NCBI RefSeq assembly: GCF_036577625.1 | Contig: NZ_JARBDC010000088.1 | Coordinates: 202,417 to 266,416, forward strand | Source: Paenibacillus_AB sp036577625 | GTDB taxonomy: Bacteria; Bacillota; Bacilli; Paenibacillales; NBRC-103111 | Direction of reading: 5' to 3' | Length of the DNA: 64,000 nucleotides | Part shown: positions 8,940-18,755 of the stretch, piece after piece | Layout: each line of letters opens with the position of its first letter | How positions within the stretch are numbered: the first letter of the stretch is position 1 | Notes under the pieces: model-generated | Database searches by the model: none | Seen by the model: the letters and a program-made list of their open reading frames with translations, nothing else | What the model was told of the DNA's origin: nothing | Position numbers and translations under genes: made by a program

Positions 8940-9669
8940 GCGCGATCCCCTCCTTCGCTTTGCGGATTTCCGCCAAATACGCTTGCTCCAGGCCGCCCGC
9001 TTCCGCCGTCAGCTCGCCGATCGCCGCTTCGCGAAGGAGGGCTCCGCCGTACATGAAGCCGACCCGGCTGCACATCCGCTCCATCTCGTCCAGCATATGG
9101 CTGGAGACGAGAAACGTCGTGCCGCGCTCGGCCGCCAGCCGACCGATCAGCTCCCGCAGCATGACGGTTCCTTCGATGTCGAGCCCGTTCGCCGGCTCGT
9201 CGAGAATGACCAGCTCGGGATCGTTCAGCAGAACGGCGGCCAGCGCGAGCCGCTGCTTCATGCCGAGCGAATAGCTCCCCGCCTTTTCCCGCCGGTACGG
9301 GGCGAGGCCGACCCATTCCAGCACCTCGTCGATGCGCGTATGCTTCAGCCCGGGATAAAAGCGCGCGGCAAGCTTCAAATTCATATACCCGCTCATGTAC
9401 GGATACACGTCGGCCGATTCGACCATGCAGCCGACCCGCCTCATGGCGGACTCGAACCGGTGCGGCATCGGCTCCCCGAACAGCGCGACGTCGCCGCCGT
9501 CGGCCCGGATCAGTCCGGTCACGAGTTTAAGCGCGGTCGTTTTGCCGGAGCCGTTCGGGCCGCACAAGCCGAATACGTCTCCGCGGCGCACCGTGAAATC
9601 GACGTTCCGGACGCCGCGCCCGTTGCGGTACTTTTTGTTCAGCCCGCGCACTTGCAAAACTGCTTCCAT
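8923..9669 (-). CDS. ABC transporter ATP-binding protein (exporter type)
   Basis: A 248-residue nucleotide-binding subunit: Walker A GPNGSGKTT (37-45), ABC signature YSLGMKQR (about 133-140), Walker B LVILDEPANGLD (about 153-164), then the switch His in LVSSHMLDEMERM. I start at the ATG at 9667-9669 because AAGGAG precedes it by ten bases; the open frame extends further but with non-protein-like composition. It overlaps the permease gene and probably powers export through it. The secreted-protein gene lies upstream. Confidence 0.92.
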   Translation of the reverse strand: MEAVLQVRGLNKKYRNGRGVRNVDFTVRRGDVFGLCGPNGSGKTTALKLVTGLIRADGGDVALFGEPMPHRFESAMRRVGCMVESADVYPYMSGYMNLKLAARFYPGLKHTRIDEVLEWVGLAPYRREKAGSYSLGMKQRLALAAVLLNDPELVILDEPANGLDIEGTVMLRELIGRLAAERGTTFLVSSHMLDEMERMCSRVGFMYGGALLREAAIGELTAEAGGLEQAYLAEIRKAKEGIAHVGVV

Positions 9670-9851
9670 TGGCGAAACGCTCCTTTCGGTCGGTGCGGGT
9701 GGCGGCGGAAGCGGGCGGCGGTCCGCCGATCGCCGAAGCCGGCGGGCGCTGCCGGCCATCGCCGGTCGTACGATCCGGCGGAGCCCGCGCCGCGTCCCTG
9801 CCGCGACCGGCGCTTGGCCCTGCTCGGACGGCGCCAGGCCGCGTCAGCGAA

Positions 9852-10814
9852 TCAGCGGCCGCCGCGCTCCCCTTTTTTCGGCTCGATCGGCTCCACCGTC
9901 TTGCCGGTCAAGTCGACCGAGTCGGCTTTCGTCGCGTTGACGCCGCTCAGGTCGAGCTTCGCCGCGATGACGACGGTGTGCGCCGCCCCGGAGTCGTCTT
10001 TGCCGGAAATTTGGATTTCCGCCGATTGGTCGTCTACGTAATTGTTCGCGTCGATCGTGGCGTTCAGCTTGATTTCGTCGATGCGGACGTCCTGCGTCAG
10101 CTTCGGCAAGTTCGGCATCGTGTCCGGCGCGAACAGCGGACCGGCGCCGGGATCCGAGCCGTCGTTCCCCCGCCCGTGACCTTTCGCCCAGCCGTGCGCG
10201 CCGCCGCGCTCCCCGTGCTCGCCTCCGGCATGGCCGATGAGCAGCGAGCCGATCGCGTTGACCGCTACCGGCACCTGGTTGCCGCTCAGGCTGAGCGCCA
10301 CCCGCTTGCTGCCGTCGGCGTTTTCGTCAAGCGTCACCCGGTCTTTCAAATTGCCGACGAGCGCATCGAACACCCGCTCCAGCTTTTGCGCCAATTCGGG
10401 GTCCGGGGCATGCGCCGCGCCGTTTTTCGGACCGTGCCCGCCGCCTTCGCCCTTGCCGTGCTCCACGATGCGGTATACGTCGCTGTCGCCCGGCTTCAAA
10501 ATCGTTTTGCCGTCCTGGACGTATACGTTCATGCCGTGCGACGCGCCCCCGGCGCTTACCCGGACGTCCCCGCTTGCGGCGGCGCCGTCTTTTTTAAATG
10601 CCGTTTGCGCTTCGATCAGCTTCGTGCCGCCGTCGGAAACGACGACGCCCGCCTGCGCGGCGAAGCTGGTCGCCGTATGCGTCTGCTTGACCGCCGATTT
10701 CCACGCGTCGTAGCCGGATGTGCCCGCCATCGCCGACAGCCCGCTGACGGTCAGCATGACCGCGCCGATGCCGAGGCCGGCTCCCATCGCGATCCATTTT
10801 TTGTTGTTGTTCAT
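9852..10814 (-). CDS. Secreted Gly/His-rich protein of unknown function
   Basis: A 320-residue protein beginning MNNNKKWIAMGAGLGIGAVM, with a hydrophobic segment to about residue 30 and a possible signal cleavage after AMA. The middle carries two Gly/His-rich stretches (about residues 120-135 and 196-222), which could bind metal. The ends are rich in short beta-like segments (EIKLNATIDANNYV, AEIQISGKDDSG). I do not recognise a family. It is the first gene of the ABC/two-component cluster, with GGAGGG upstream, 182 bases before the ATPase. It could be an exported effector, an accessory or the ligand of the kinase; this is open. Confidence 0.7.
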   Translation of the reverse strand: MNNNKKWIAMGAGLGIGAVMLTVSGLSAMAGTSGYDAWKSAVKQTHTATSFAAQAGVVVSDGGTKLIEAQTAFKKDGAAASGDVRVSAGGASHGMNVYVQDGKTILKPGDSDVYRIVEHGKGEGGGHGPKNGAAHAPDPELAQKLERVFDALVGNLKDRVTLDENADGSKRVALSLSGNQVPVAVNAIGSLLIGHAGGEHGERGGAHGWAKGHGRGNDGSDPGAGPLFAPDTMPNLPKLTQDVRIDEIKLNATIDANNYVDDQSAEIQISGKDDSGAAHTVVIAAKLDLSGVNATKADSVDLTGKTVEPIEPKKGERGGR

Positions 10815-10982
10815 TTCTCATCCCTCCTGGTTGGTTGCTGCATCTTTAGAATAGCCGGGAGGTCTAAAACCGCCGTAAACGAAATGTAAAAAAAGTATAA
10901 AATTCGGTCCGGCCGCCAAATCGCGAAAATAGGCAACGTTAGGCGACGGCGCGAAGGCTTCGTCAGGCGCCTTCCGCGGACC

Positions 10983-11012
10983 AAAAAACCGGCTGCATCC
11001 GCAAGCCGGTTC
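10983..11012 (-). terminator. Rho-independent terminator of the MATE gene
   Basis: On the minus strand AACCGGCT pairs with AGCCGGTT around a nine-base loop, followed by TTTT. It lies 23 bases after the MATE stop codon. Confidence 0.8.
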
Positions 11013-11034
11013 GGCTGCCGCACGATGCGGCCGT

Positions 11035-12444
11035 TCACGTCGATGTCGCCGCCGAAGCCGGCTCCTGCGCCCCGCCCCGGTCGACCAACCCTTTGTTCGC
11101 CCACGCCCGGCTTCTCCATCGGAAAAACATAATGACCGCGCGCAGCCATTCGTCCGCCGCTATCGCCAGCCATATGCCGACTAGCCCCAAATCGAGGCGG
11201 AACACGAGCCAATAGCCCAGCGGCAGGCTCATGCACACCATGGACAGCACGCCCATATAAACCGGGAACGTCGCGTCGCCGGCCGCCCGGAGCGAGTTGA
11301 TGATGACCATGTTGCACGTTCGTCCCGTTTCGAGTACGATGCTGAGCAGCAAAACTTGCGCGCCGAGCCGGACAATGTCCGGGTCGTCCGTAAACAGGCC
11401 GAACAGCGGCACGCGAAACGCGATGACGAGCGCATCGATCAGCACCGTGATCGCGAGCGCCCATCGGACGCTCGACCATACGCGGCGGTACGCGTCGCCG
11501 TGCCGCTCCGCCCCGACGAGCCGGCCCGTCACGATCGCCGTTCCCATGCCGACCGCCGCGCTGAACAAATAAATGTACATCGACATGTTCGAGGCGTACT
11601 GCTTGGCGGCGAGAGCGGTCGCCCCGAGAAACGTCGTGTAGAAGACGAAGACGAGCTGGCAGCATTGGTACATGATTTGCTCGAAAGCGGAAGGAAGGCC
11701 GATTTTCAATATTTTTCGAACGTACGCTTTCGGAAATTCGAAATAGTGCCCGAAGGCGATCCGTACTTCCATGACCCGGTACATCAGCCCTATGAAAACG
11801 ACAAGGCAAACGAACCGGCTGGCCACCGTCGAAATCGCGGCCCCTTGGACGCCCAGTTCGGGAAAGCCCCAATGGCCGAAAATAAGCGCGTAATTCAATG
11901 CGACGTGAATCAGGTTCATGCCGAGCGACACGAGCATCGTTTCTTTCGTAAACCCGTACGTCCGGACGATCGCCGCCATGATATTGATCAGCGCCTGCAG
12001 CACGATGCCGCCGCCCACGATAACCAGATACGCATCGGCGTACTCGAGTATGTCGCCCTGCAAATTCATCGCCGTCAGCATCCGTCCGCTCCCCGCGAGA
12101 AACGCGAGACTGAGAAAGAGACCGACGATCGCGTTCAGCGCGACCGCCACGGCGGCGATGCGCGCCGCTTCGTAATGCTGCCGCGCCCCGATATATTGCG
12201 ACAGGACGATCGCCGCGCCGTTTCCGATCACCTCGAGCACGAGTATCGCGATCGTAATTATATGGTTGGACGCCCCGACCGCCGAGACGGCATTGTCGGA
12301 TACGCGGCTGAGCATGAAGAGATCGACGCTGCCCATAAGCAGAAACAGCAGCATTTCGAGAAAAATCGGCCACGTGAGCCGAAACAGCCGCATGTCGCGG
12401 CTGCCGGAAGAAGCGGGAATGTCCGAGGAGCTGGAGTGCTTCAT
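11035..12444 (-). CDS. MATE-family multidrug/sodium efflux protein
   Basis: A 469-residue protein with twelve predicted membrane helices in two homologous halves, starting RLFRLTWPIFLEMLLFLLMG. MATE proteins extrude cationic drugs or metabolites in exchange for sodium or protons. I chose the ATG at 12442-12444 (MKHSSSSDIP) because GAAAGG lies upstream; a longer open frame adds 19 residues without a good ribosome-binding site. It is transcribed in the same direction as the ger operon but 93 bases after it. Bases 12128-12162 recur exactly at 56494-56528. Confidence 0.88.
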   Translation of the reverse strand: MKHSSSSDIPASSGSRDMRLFRLTWPIFLEMLLFLLMGSVDLFMLSRVSDNAVSAVGASNHIITIAILVLEVIGNGAAIVLSQYIGARQHYEAARIAAVAVALNAIVGLFLSLAFLAGSGRMLTAMNLQGDILEYADAYLVIVGGGIVLQALINIMAAIVRTYGFTKETMLVSLGMNLIHVALNYALIFGHWGFPELGVQGAAISTVASRFVCLVVFIGLMYRVMEVRIAFGHYFEFPKAYVRKILKIGLPSAFEQIMYQCCQLVFVFYTTFLGATALAAKQYASNMSMYIYLFSAAVGMGTAIVTGRLVGAERHGDAYRRVWSSVRWALAITVLIDALVIAFRVPLFGLFTDDPDIVRLGAQVLLLSIVLETGRTCNMVIINSLRAAGDATFPVYMGVLSMVCMSLPLGYWLVFRLDLGLVGIWLAIAADEWLRAVIMFFRWRSRAWANKGLVDRGGAQEPASAATST

Positions 12445-12537
12445 GATGTCACCTTTCCTTACACGAAAAAGAATGTCGCCGACTATCGGCAACTGCATCA
12501 TAGCATACGTTCGCCCTTCGCGACTACGGGATGGCCG

Positions 12538-13650
12538 TTATTGCACTTTTCCGAAATCTTTGATTTTCACGTCCGCCACGACGCGGATATCCGCTTTGGA
12601 AAAAACGTCGTTCCATTCCAGCCGTTTCCACTGCTCATAGCTTACTTTGTTTCTCGCATGCTGGCCGATGCCGATCGAATCGGCGCCGCATTTTTGCATC
12701 AGCTCGAGCAGTTCCTGGCATCGGCGCCGCACGAATTCCGTCATTTCCGCTTCGAGCAGCCGCTGGTCGCGAAAATTTTGCATCGAGCGGTCGCCGATAT
12801 ACTCGAGCAGGGAGCCTCTGATTTTCAGCCGCACCGTCGCCTTCAGCGGCTTATCCTTCCGCTGCGGATCGAACGAATCGATCGTCACCTTTCTGTCGCT
12901 TACCAAATAGTTCAGCGACACCTTGTCGCCATGCCCGTTGTTCGCCGACAAATCCATAAACATTTTGCCCGTCCGCACGTTGCCGTACAGCAGGCCGAAC
13001 AGCGTTTTGTCGTCCGGCTCCACCCGGCCGACCATGCGGTCCCGCTTGAACAGGGCGATGCCGTCGATGACCAAATGTTTCGCCGTCCCTCGAATGATCG
13101 TCGCGACCGGTTCGATGCCGTCGTCGTAATAGTCTCTCATGAACCGGTGGATGTTCGTATCGGGAACGTCCCCGGTATGAACAACGGTTCGTATCAAATT
13201 ATCGATATATTCGCCGGCCGTCGAGTGATGCGCGTAGCTTCGCGACAGGAGCTTCTGCGTATCGCCTTCCACGACGATGACGTGAACGCGGCTTCCGACC
13301 GAAGGATCGCGCATCAGCAGGCCGACGTGCTCCCAGATTCCTTTTTTGGCGAGCGTTTCCCCGATCAGCACTTGGCGCAGCTGCCCTTTTACGATTTCCC
13401 GGTTATTTTGCCGATTAAAGACGAGCATCGCCTCTTCCGACGTACTCGCGATCGTGGAGTAAATCACCGTTTGCTTTTGATTCGACAACGGGATGCTGAC
13501 CGTTACCCGCAGCTTGTCGGGCTCGTCTTCCCCCGCCGTATCGTAAGCGATGCTTCGCAAGAAGCCGACCTTCTCCAACACTTTTTCGTCCGTACAGCCG
13601 GTCGCCAGGATCAAGACAACGGTCGCCAATAGTGCCAGGACGCTCCTCAT
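12538..13650 (-). CDS. Spore germination protein, GerC (GerAC) lipoprotein subunit
   Basis: A 371-residue lipoprotein: signal peptide MRSVLALLATVVLILATG with lipobox Cys19, then the three-domain GerAC body (TVSIPLSNQKQTVIYSTIAS, and a C-terminal region with WNDVFSKADIRVVADVKIKD). It is the C subunit of a nutrient germinant receptor, anchored on the outer face of the spore inner membrane. The ATG at 13648-13650 overlaps the gerB stop codon by four bases, fixing the start. The order gerA-gerB-gerC is canonical. Confidence 0.92.
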   Translation of the reverse strand: MRSVLALLATVVLILATGCTDEKVLEKVGFLRSIAYDTAGEDEPDKLRVTVSIPLSNQKQTVIYSTIASTSEEAMLVFNRQNNREIVKGQLRQVLIGETLAKKGIWEHVGLLMRDPSVGSRVHVIVVEGDTQKLLSRSYAHHSTAGEYIDNLIRTVVHTGDVPDTNIHRFMRDYYDDGIEPVATIIRGTAKHLVIDGIALFKRDRMVGRVEPDDKTLFGLLYGNVRTGKMFMDLSANNGHGDKVSLNYLVSDRKVTIDSFDPQRKDKPLKATVRLKIRGSLLEYIGDRSMQNFRDQRLLEAEMTEFVRRRCQELLELMQKCGADSIGIGQHARNKVSYEQWKRLEWNDVFSKADIRVVADVKIKDFGKVQ

Positions 13651-14747
13651 GATGTCGCGTCGCCTCCCTTTTTCGTCCGGTACCGCCAGGCGAGCGGTAT
13701 GAGCAGAACGGGGATGACGAACGCCAGCCCCATCTCGGTATAGAACATGAACCGCAGCAGCAGCATCGACTGTCTGAGAATTTGCGGAATCCAGCCGATG
13801 CCGTAAGCGGCGCATACGACGGAAGCTTCCAGCAGCTTGCGCCTGGCCCGCGGGAATACCCGCCGAAGCGTCGTAAGCCCGGCGAAGCAAAACATGACCG
13901 TCGACATCAGGTTGGAAAACAGGAAAAAGGTAAACACCAAATTTTCAACCCGGTTGATGAACGGAAGCTCGATATATTCGAGCATGCTGATCAGCGGGTA
14001 TTGCAGCATCTTCAGCTGCTCGAAGCTGAAAAAACCGAAGGCGACCCACGTTGTAACCAGCAGGACGAACGTAAAAGTAAGATGGCCGATGAAAACCCCG
14101 CGAAACAGCCTGCTTTTGGCGTCCGTAAACGGAAACAAAAACATGCACAGCTCGTAGCCGACGAAAACCGCGTACACCTCCGCCCAGTTGTGAACGATCC
14201 CTCCGTTCTCGGCCCCTTGGAACCAAAAATTCGTAAACCGGAGCAGCTTCCAGTCGCTCCAGAAATAAACGATTAGAACGAGCATCCAGATCGACAAAAA
14301 AAAGAAGACGGTGCTCGCCTTGCTGATGCCGTATATCGTCTTCGTCAGCAGCGCGTACACCATAAAGCAGAACAGGACAAAAATAAGCATCGGGTTCGTC
14401 GTCTGAAACGAGATTAAGCGAAAAATCAAAATAAAATGTTTGCCGATCATCGCCCCGAGCGCGACCCAAAACAAGGCAAGCAGCACGTACAGCGGGACGA
14501 GCAGCGGCTTCGGCACGGACGCCTCGGCCAGCTCGAACACCGAGGCGCCTTTACCGAGCCGGTAGACGATCCGGTACAGCAGCAGATTAAGCAAGACGAT
14601 GCCGGACAGAACAATAAGCCCGAGCCAGCCGTTCGTGCCGAAATTTTCCGCGACGAGCCGCGGGACGGCGAACGCCGTAACGTCCAGCTGAATCATGTAA
14701 ATGAGGAGCGCGATATGGAAGCTGCTCAGTTTTTCTTTAACGTGCAT
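13647..14747 (-). CDS. Spore germination protein, GerB (GerAB) permease-like subunit
   Basis: A 366-residue protein with ten hydrophobic segments of the amino acid/polyamine permease fold (GerAB family). It is the receptor subunit thought to bind the germinant. It starts MHVKEKLSSFHIALLIYMIQ five bases after the gerA stop and overlaps gerC by four bases, indicating one translationally coupled operon. The ligand cannot be inferred. Confidence 0.9.
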   Translation of the reverse strand: MHVKEKLSSFHIALLIYMIQLDVTAFAVPRLVAENFGTNGWLGLIVLSGIVLLNLLLYRIVYRLGKGASVFELAEASVPKPLLVPLYVLLALFWVALGAMIGKHFILIFRLISFQTTNPMLIFVLFCFMVYALLTKTIYGISKASTVFFFLSIWMLVLIVYFWSDWKLLRFTNFWFQGAENGGIVHNWAEVYAVFVGYELCMFLFPFTDAKSRLFRGVFIGHLTFTFVLLVTTWVAFGFFSFEQLKMLQYPLISMLEYIELPFINRVENLVFTFFLFSNLMSTVMFCFAGLTTLRRVFPRARRKLLEASVVCAAYGIGWIPQILRQSMLLLRFMFYTEMGLAFVIPVLLIPLAWRYRTKKGGDATS

Positions 14748-14752
14748 TCGGG

Positions 14753-16237
14753 TTACTTCCTCATTTTATTTTTGATCGGATTGTCCGTCCTGCTGATGGA
14801 CGGCCGTTTTCGGATCGCCCACAGCGGTCCGCGTACGAACGTATCGAGCATATCCGTAACGTTCACCGGCGCTACCGGCGTCAAATAAGAGGCGCCGAGG
14901 TTCGTTATGCCGGCCAAATGAATGATGACCATGCCGATCCCCATCATAAGCCCCAAATTTCCGAGCATTCCCGCCAAAATGATGAGTCCGAACCGGATCA
15001 GCCGAATGGACGCGCTCATGACGTAGCTGGGAATGACGAACGAGGCGATCGCGGACGTGGCGACGGCGATGATCAAAATGTTGCTCGTAAAGCCGGCCTG
15101 CACGGCGGCTTGTCCGATGACGATACCGCCGACGATGCCGATCGTCTGCCCGATTTTCGTCGGCAGCCGCGCTCCCGCTTCCCGCAGCAGCTCGATCGTC
15201 GTCTCCATCAGCAGCGCCTCCATAAGCGGAGGAAACGGAACCTTGCTCCGCGATTCGGTCAAGTTGAGCAGCATCGTATGCGGAATCATTTCGTAATGGA
15301 ACGTCGTCACCGAGACGTAAAAAGCGGTGAACCCGATCGTCACGATGAAGCCGACAAACCGGAGAATGCGCAACGAAGTCCCGAGCAGCCACCGCTGGTA
15401 GTAATCGTCGGGCGAAGAGAAAAAGTCGAAAAAGGCGGTCGGGCAGGCGAACAAAGACGGGCTGCCGTCCACGATGCCGGCAATGCGTCCCCCGATAATT
15501 TTGGAAGCGATCGCATCGGGACGCTCCGTCGTCATAAATTGCGGGAAAACGGAATTCGGGTTGTCGTCGATCAGCTGGACGAGCATATTCGCCTCGAAAA
15601 CGCCGTCGAGTTCGAGATTGGCGATTCGTTCTTGAAGCAGCCGGACATAGTCCGGATCGACGATGCCGTCCATGTATACCAAAATGACTTCCGTTTTCGT
15701 CACTTCGCCTACCGACAGCCGGATCGTTTTCAAATGGGAGCTGCGGATTCGCTGTCGCAGCACGCTCAAATTTTGCATCGCATTTTCGACAAACCCGTCG
15801 TGCGGTCCGGCGATGACCGTTTCCGTCTCGGACTGTTCGACCGATCGGCCTGTCGCATGGGCGATATCGACCAAATACGTCCGGTCGCGGTGAAAAATCG
15901 CCGCCTTGCCGAACAAGATGCCGTTGACGCACTGCTTCGCATCGTAAACCGGCGTAAACGGCGAGCTGCCGAGCAGGTCGGATATATCGCTTTCCGTCGC
16001 GCGGGAGAGCGGTTCGACGACGTCGCGAATCAGCTCGTCGTTGCCGACCAGAACGTTAATATAAAGCACATCCGCGCCGCACTGCGGATAACTTCGATGC
16101 GCCAGATCCGAGCAATTCTCGAACTGGCGGACGATATGCCCGAACGTCGGCTTTTCGTCCGAGCCCACGGCTTTCACCGTAACCCGTTCCGGGTGTTGCC
16201 CGTTCAGCTTTGCAAACCAATGACGGAACAGCCTCAT
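14753..16237 (-). CDS. Spore germination protein, GerA (GerAA) subunit
   Basis: A 494-residue protein: a soluble N-terminal domain of about 240 residues, then the GerA membrane region with hydrophobic helices near residues 280-450 and the conserved stretch SRSKVPFPPLMEALLMETTI. I start at the ATG at 16235-16237 (MRLFRHWFAKLNG) because AGGGAGGGG lies just upstream; a longer open frame is unsupported. It is first in the gerA-gerB-gerC operon. Expression is expected in the forespore under SigG; I could not assign a convincing SigG promoter in the upstream 80 bases. Confidence 0.92.
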   Translation of the reverse strand: MRLFRHWFAKLNGQHPERVTVKAVGSDEKPTFGHIVRQFENCSDLAHRSYPQCGADVLYINVLVGNDELIRDVVEPLSRATESDISDLLGSSPFTPVYDAKQCVNGILFGKAAIFHRDRTYLVDIAHATGRSVEQSETETVIAGPHDGFVENAMQNLSVLRQRIRSSHLKTIRLSVGEVTKTEVILVYMDGIVDPDYVRLLQERIANLELDGVFEANMLVQLIDDNPNSVFPQFMTTERPDAIASKIIGGRIAGIVDGSPSLFACPTAFFDFFSSPDDYYQRWLLGTSLRILRFVGFIVTIGFTAFYVSVTTFHYEMIPHTMLLNLTESRSKVPFPPLMEALLMETTIELLREAGARLPTKIGQTIGIVGGIVIGQAAVQAGFTSNILIIAVATSAIASFVIPSYVMSASIRLIRFGLIILAGMLGNLGLMMGIGMVIIHLAGITNLGASYLTPVAPVNVTDMLDTFVRGPLWAIRKRPSISRTDNPIKNKMRK

Positions 16238-16314
16238 GGCGCCCCTCCCTTTGCCGAATGTCACGCTTATACTTTTCCCCATCGATTGGCATCGTACCCA
16301 TGAATTCGCCGATA

Positions 16315-16343
16315 CAAAAAAAAACACCGGGATGCTCCCGGTG
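16315..16343 (-). terminator. Rho-independent terminator of the DUF975 gene
   Basis: CACCGGGA and TCCCGGTG form an 8-bp stem with a three-base loop, followed on the minus strand by nine or ten T residues. It lies between the DUF975 stop codon and gerA. Confidence 0.88.
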
Positions 16344-16362
16344 CCGATTCCGTTGGCGGGCG

Positions 16363-16950
16363 TCACACCGCCGGCGTACGCCCCTTCAAATCTTCGTAAA
16401 ACGCCGCCTGCGTCGCCATCATGTACGGAGTCAGCCATATAAAGCCGAGTCCGAACGGGATCGCCGCCAAAATCGCCCAGCCGATAAACGTCAAATACAG
16501 CACGAACAGCCGTCCTTTGTGCCCTTTCATCATTTGCTTGCTTTGGCGGATCGCCTCCATCGCTTCGATGTTCGGGTTATCCTTCAGGATGTAGAACGAT
16601 TGCGAATACCGAAGCGCCGCGATAATGCCCGGGACGATCAGCAGCAGCGTCCATAAAAAAACGAAAATTTGCACGAGCAAGTAGACGAGAAACGAAGGAG
16701 CGAAGCGGTCGAACGAGCCGAACAGCACCCCGACTACCGGCTTCTCGCCGCGATGAAGCTGCAAAAAATAAGTGACGAGACCGAGCGTAAGCGGTCCCCC
16801 GAGCACAAGCACCGCGATTCCTCCGATGTACGGTATGTACGAGAGCACTCCGAGGATGATGGCAAACAACAGCGCAATGCCAATCGCGGGAAGCCAATTC
16901 CCGCTCAGGCTTCTCCTTGCGGTCGCCCGCAGTTCGCTACTTGTCGGCAT
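16363..16950 (-). CDS. DUF975-family membrane protein
   Basis: A 195-residue protein with about five hydrophobic helices and the typical start SSELRATARRSLSGNW. The conserved interior includes YSQSFYILKDNPNIEAMEAI, matching DUF975 proteins of Bacillota, whose function is unknown. It appears monocistronic, with its own terminator. The 227 bases upstream hold no gene. Confidence 0.8.
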   Translation of the reverse strand: MPTSSELRATARRSLSGNWLPAIGIALLFAIILGVLSYIPYIGGIAVLVLGGPLTLGLVTYFLQLHRGEKPVVGVLFGSFDRFAPSFLVYLLVQIFVFLWTLLLIVPGIIAALRYSQSFYILKDNPNIEAMEAIRQSKQMMKGHKGRLFVLYLTFIGWAILAAIPFGLGFIWLTPYMMATQAAFYEDLKGRTPAV

Positions 16951-17177
16951 CGGTACGATTCCTCCGTTATCGATTATTGTCGCCGCGGGCGATCCGGCCG
17001 CTCGTTCCGGACCGGACCCGGGGACGGATCGTCCCGCAACTTCAATTGGATTATATTCGTACCGTATTGTCCTCTATGCTATAAAACCCCAAAAAGTGAA
17101 GTTTGCCTTCGAAGCTTAGTCCGATTACTTTTCGGGGGCCCCGATCCCCTCCCCCCAAAAGTGAAGCGAAGCTTCGA

Positions 17178-18476
17178 TCACTTCGCCGCCCCTTTGCTCG
17201 CCTCGATCCCTTTGTTGCCTTCCTCCTCCGCTTCCCGCAGGGCGGTGTTCAAATCTTTTCCTTTCATATACTCGGCAAACTTCTTCTCCAGCACGACCCG
17301 GACATTGCCGGAATACACGCTTTGCGCGGCAAACGGCGCGGGCTTGCTTTTCAAAATGCCTTCGACGTTTTTCCCTTTCAGGATCGGCATGTCGGCTCCG
17401 AAATATTTGTGCAGCTCCGGATTTTTCAACGGAGAAAGAACCGCCGCCTTTTTCGTATACGCCATCTGCACGTCGTCGGAGGTCAGCACCTGAATGACCT
17501 TCAAAGCCTGATCCGGATTGGCGCTGTTCGTCGTGATGCATAACGCATACGCCTGCACCATCCCGTACGCGTTCGGCCTCTCCCTGTAGCTCGGATATTG
17601 GACGACGTCCCAATTGAGATCGGACTGCGCCAAGCCGCCGAGAACGCCGTGGGACGGATACATCGCCACGTTTTTGTCTTTGACGAAGCGGGCGACCGTG
17701 CCGGCGTGATTCGATATGGTGTTTTCGTTGCCGGGAATCGCGTAGATCGTTTTCGCCAGCTCGAACACTTTTTTCCATTGGTCCGTATTGACGCTCGCCT
17801 TCGACGTTTTCGGATCGACGAATTGCAGCGACAGCGGATTGCCGAGCTTCTCGATGCCTTCGGGATCGAGCCCCTTGTATTGAACGCCGGCTTCGGTCCG
17901 GGTCAGCTTTTTGGCGAGCTCGATGGCGTCCTCCCAATACATGCCGTCCTTCGGATAAGGCACGCCGAATTTATCGAAAATGTCCTTGTTGTAAAACGTG
18001 GCGTAAAAATCGACCCCGAACGGGAGCCCGTATAAAATGCTCTTGTTGTCGTTGTCCCTGAGCCCGTCGACGATCAGCGGATCGAACCGGTTCAAATCGA
18101 TTTGTTCCGTCTTCAGCTTCGGCGTGATGTCGGACAGCAGCTTCAGGTTCGTGAACTGCGGCAGCACCGAATTCCACGCCATGATGATATCCGCGCCGCT
18201 TCCTCCGACGGCCAGCGTTTCGGGCTGCGTGTCTTTCCCTCTCGTAATCGGCTCCAGCGTAATGTGCGGATATTTCTTTCTGACCGGCTCCGCAAAAACG
18301 GATTGGAACAAATCTTCGTTGACCGGGTCCCATAAATAAATGCGGATCGTCACCGGCTCCTGCTTGGCCGGAGCCCCGCCGTCCGGCGTTGCGGCCGTCT
18401 CTTTGCCGCCGGAGCAGCCGGCGAGTGCAAGCGAACTCGCCAAACCGACCAGCAGCATCGTTTTTCCGTTTTTCAT
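17178..18476 (-). CDS. ABC sugar transporter solute-binding lipoprotein (orphan)
   Basis: A 432-residue family 1 extracellular binding protein: signal peptide with lipobox LALAGC (Cys21), then a periplasmic-binding fold with FYNKDIFDKFGV, WEDAIELAKKLT and a C-terminal ADMPILKGKNVEGILKSKP segment. It captures an oligosaccharide at the membrane surface. I start at ATG 18474-18476 because the signal peptide begins there. No permease or ATPase is adjacent. The divergent AraC gene probably controls it. An AAGTGA/TCACTT hairpin over the stop codon may act in termination. It resembles the proteins at 34361-35680 and 42162-43436. Confidence 0.9.
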   Translation of the reverse strand: MKNGKTMLLVGLASSLALAGCSGGKETAATPDGGAPAKQEPVTIRIYLWDPVNEDLFQSVFAEPVRKKYPHITLEPITRGKDTQPETLAVGGSGADIIMAWNSVLPQFTNLKLLSDITPKLKTEQIDLNRFDPLIVDGLRDNDNKSILYGLPFGVDFYATFYNKDIFDKFGVPYPKDGMYWEDAIELAKKLTRTEAGVQYKGLDPEGIEKLGNPLSLQFVDPKTSKASVNTDQWKKVFELAKTIYAIPGNENTISNHAGTVARFVKDKNVAMYPSHGVLGGLAQSDLNWDVVQYPSYRERPNAYGMVQAYALCITTNSANPDQALKVIQVLTSDDVQMAYTKKAAVLSPLKNPELHKYFGADMPILKGKNVEGILKSKPAPFAAQSVYSGNVRVVLEKKFAEYMKGKDLNTALREAEEEGNKGIEASKGAAK

Positions 18477-18652
18477 CCCCGTCTTCGCCCCCGTCTTCCA
18501 TAAATAGCGTGCGATTGGCCGTTTCTCAGTTTGATTGTATAGAAATCGGCGGCCGGAAACCTCTCCGATGCTGGCTTTTTTCTCGCGAAAAGTGTCCTCC
18601 GGAACCATGGCCGGCCGTCGCCGCGCCCCATCATTTTTTGCCTTTGTTGTGC

Positions 18653-18658
18653 TATAAT
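18653..18658 (+). promoter_or_regulatory. Extended -10 element for the AraC gene
   Basis: TGCTATAATGG gives TATAAT with an adjacent TGC extension. The -35 region is weak. It lies 98 bases upstream of the AraC start, in the divergent gap with the binding-protein gene. Confidence 0.5.
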
Positions 18659-18755
18659 GGATACCATCCGCAAAATTCCGCGACCCCGACCGGTTTAACG
18701 CTTACTCCGCATACGCCGGGATGACGGGAAAACGTAAAGCTAGTGGAGGTCGATC

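Noticed and set aside
16240..16320. SigG promoter upstream of gerA
   Set aside because: Expected from knowledge of ger operons, but no pair of -35/-10 elements matched well enough to report.
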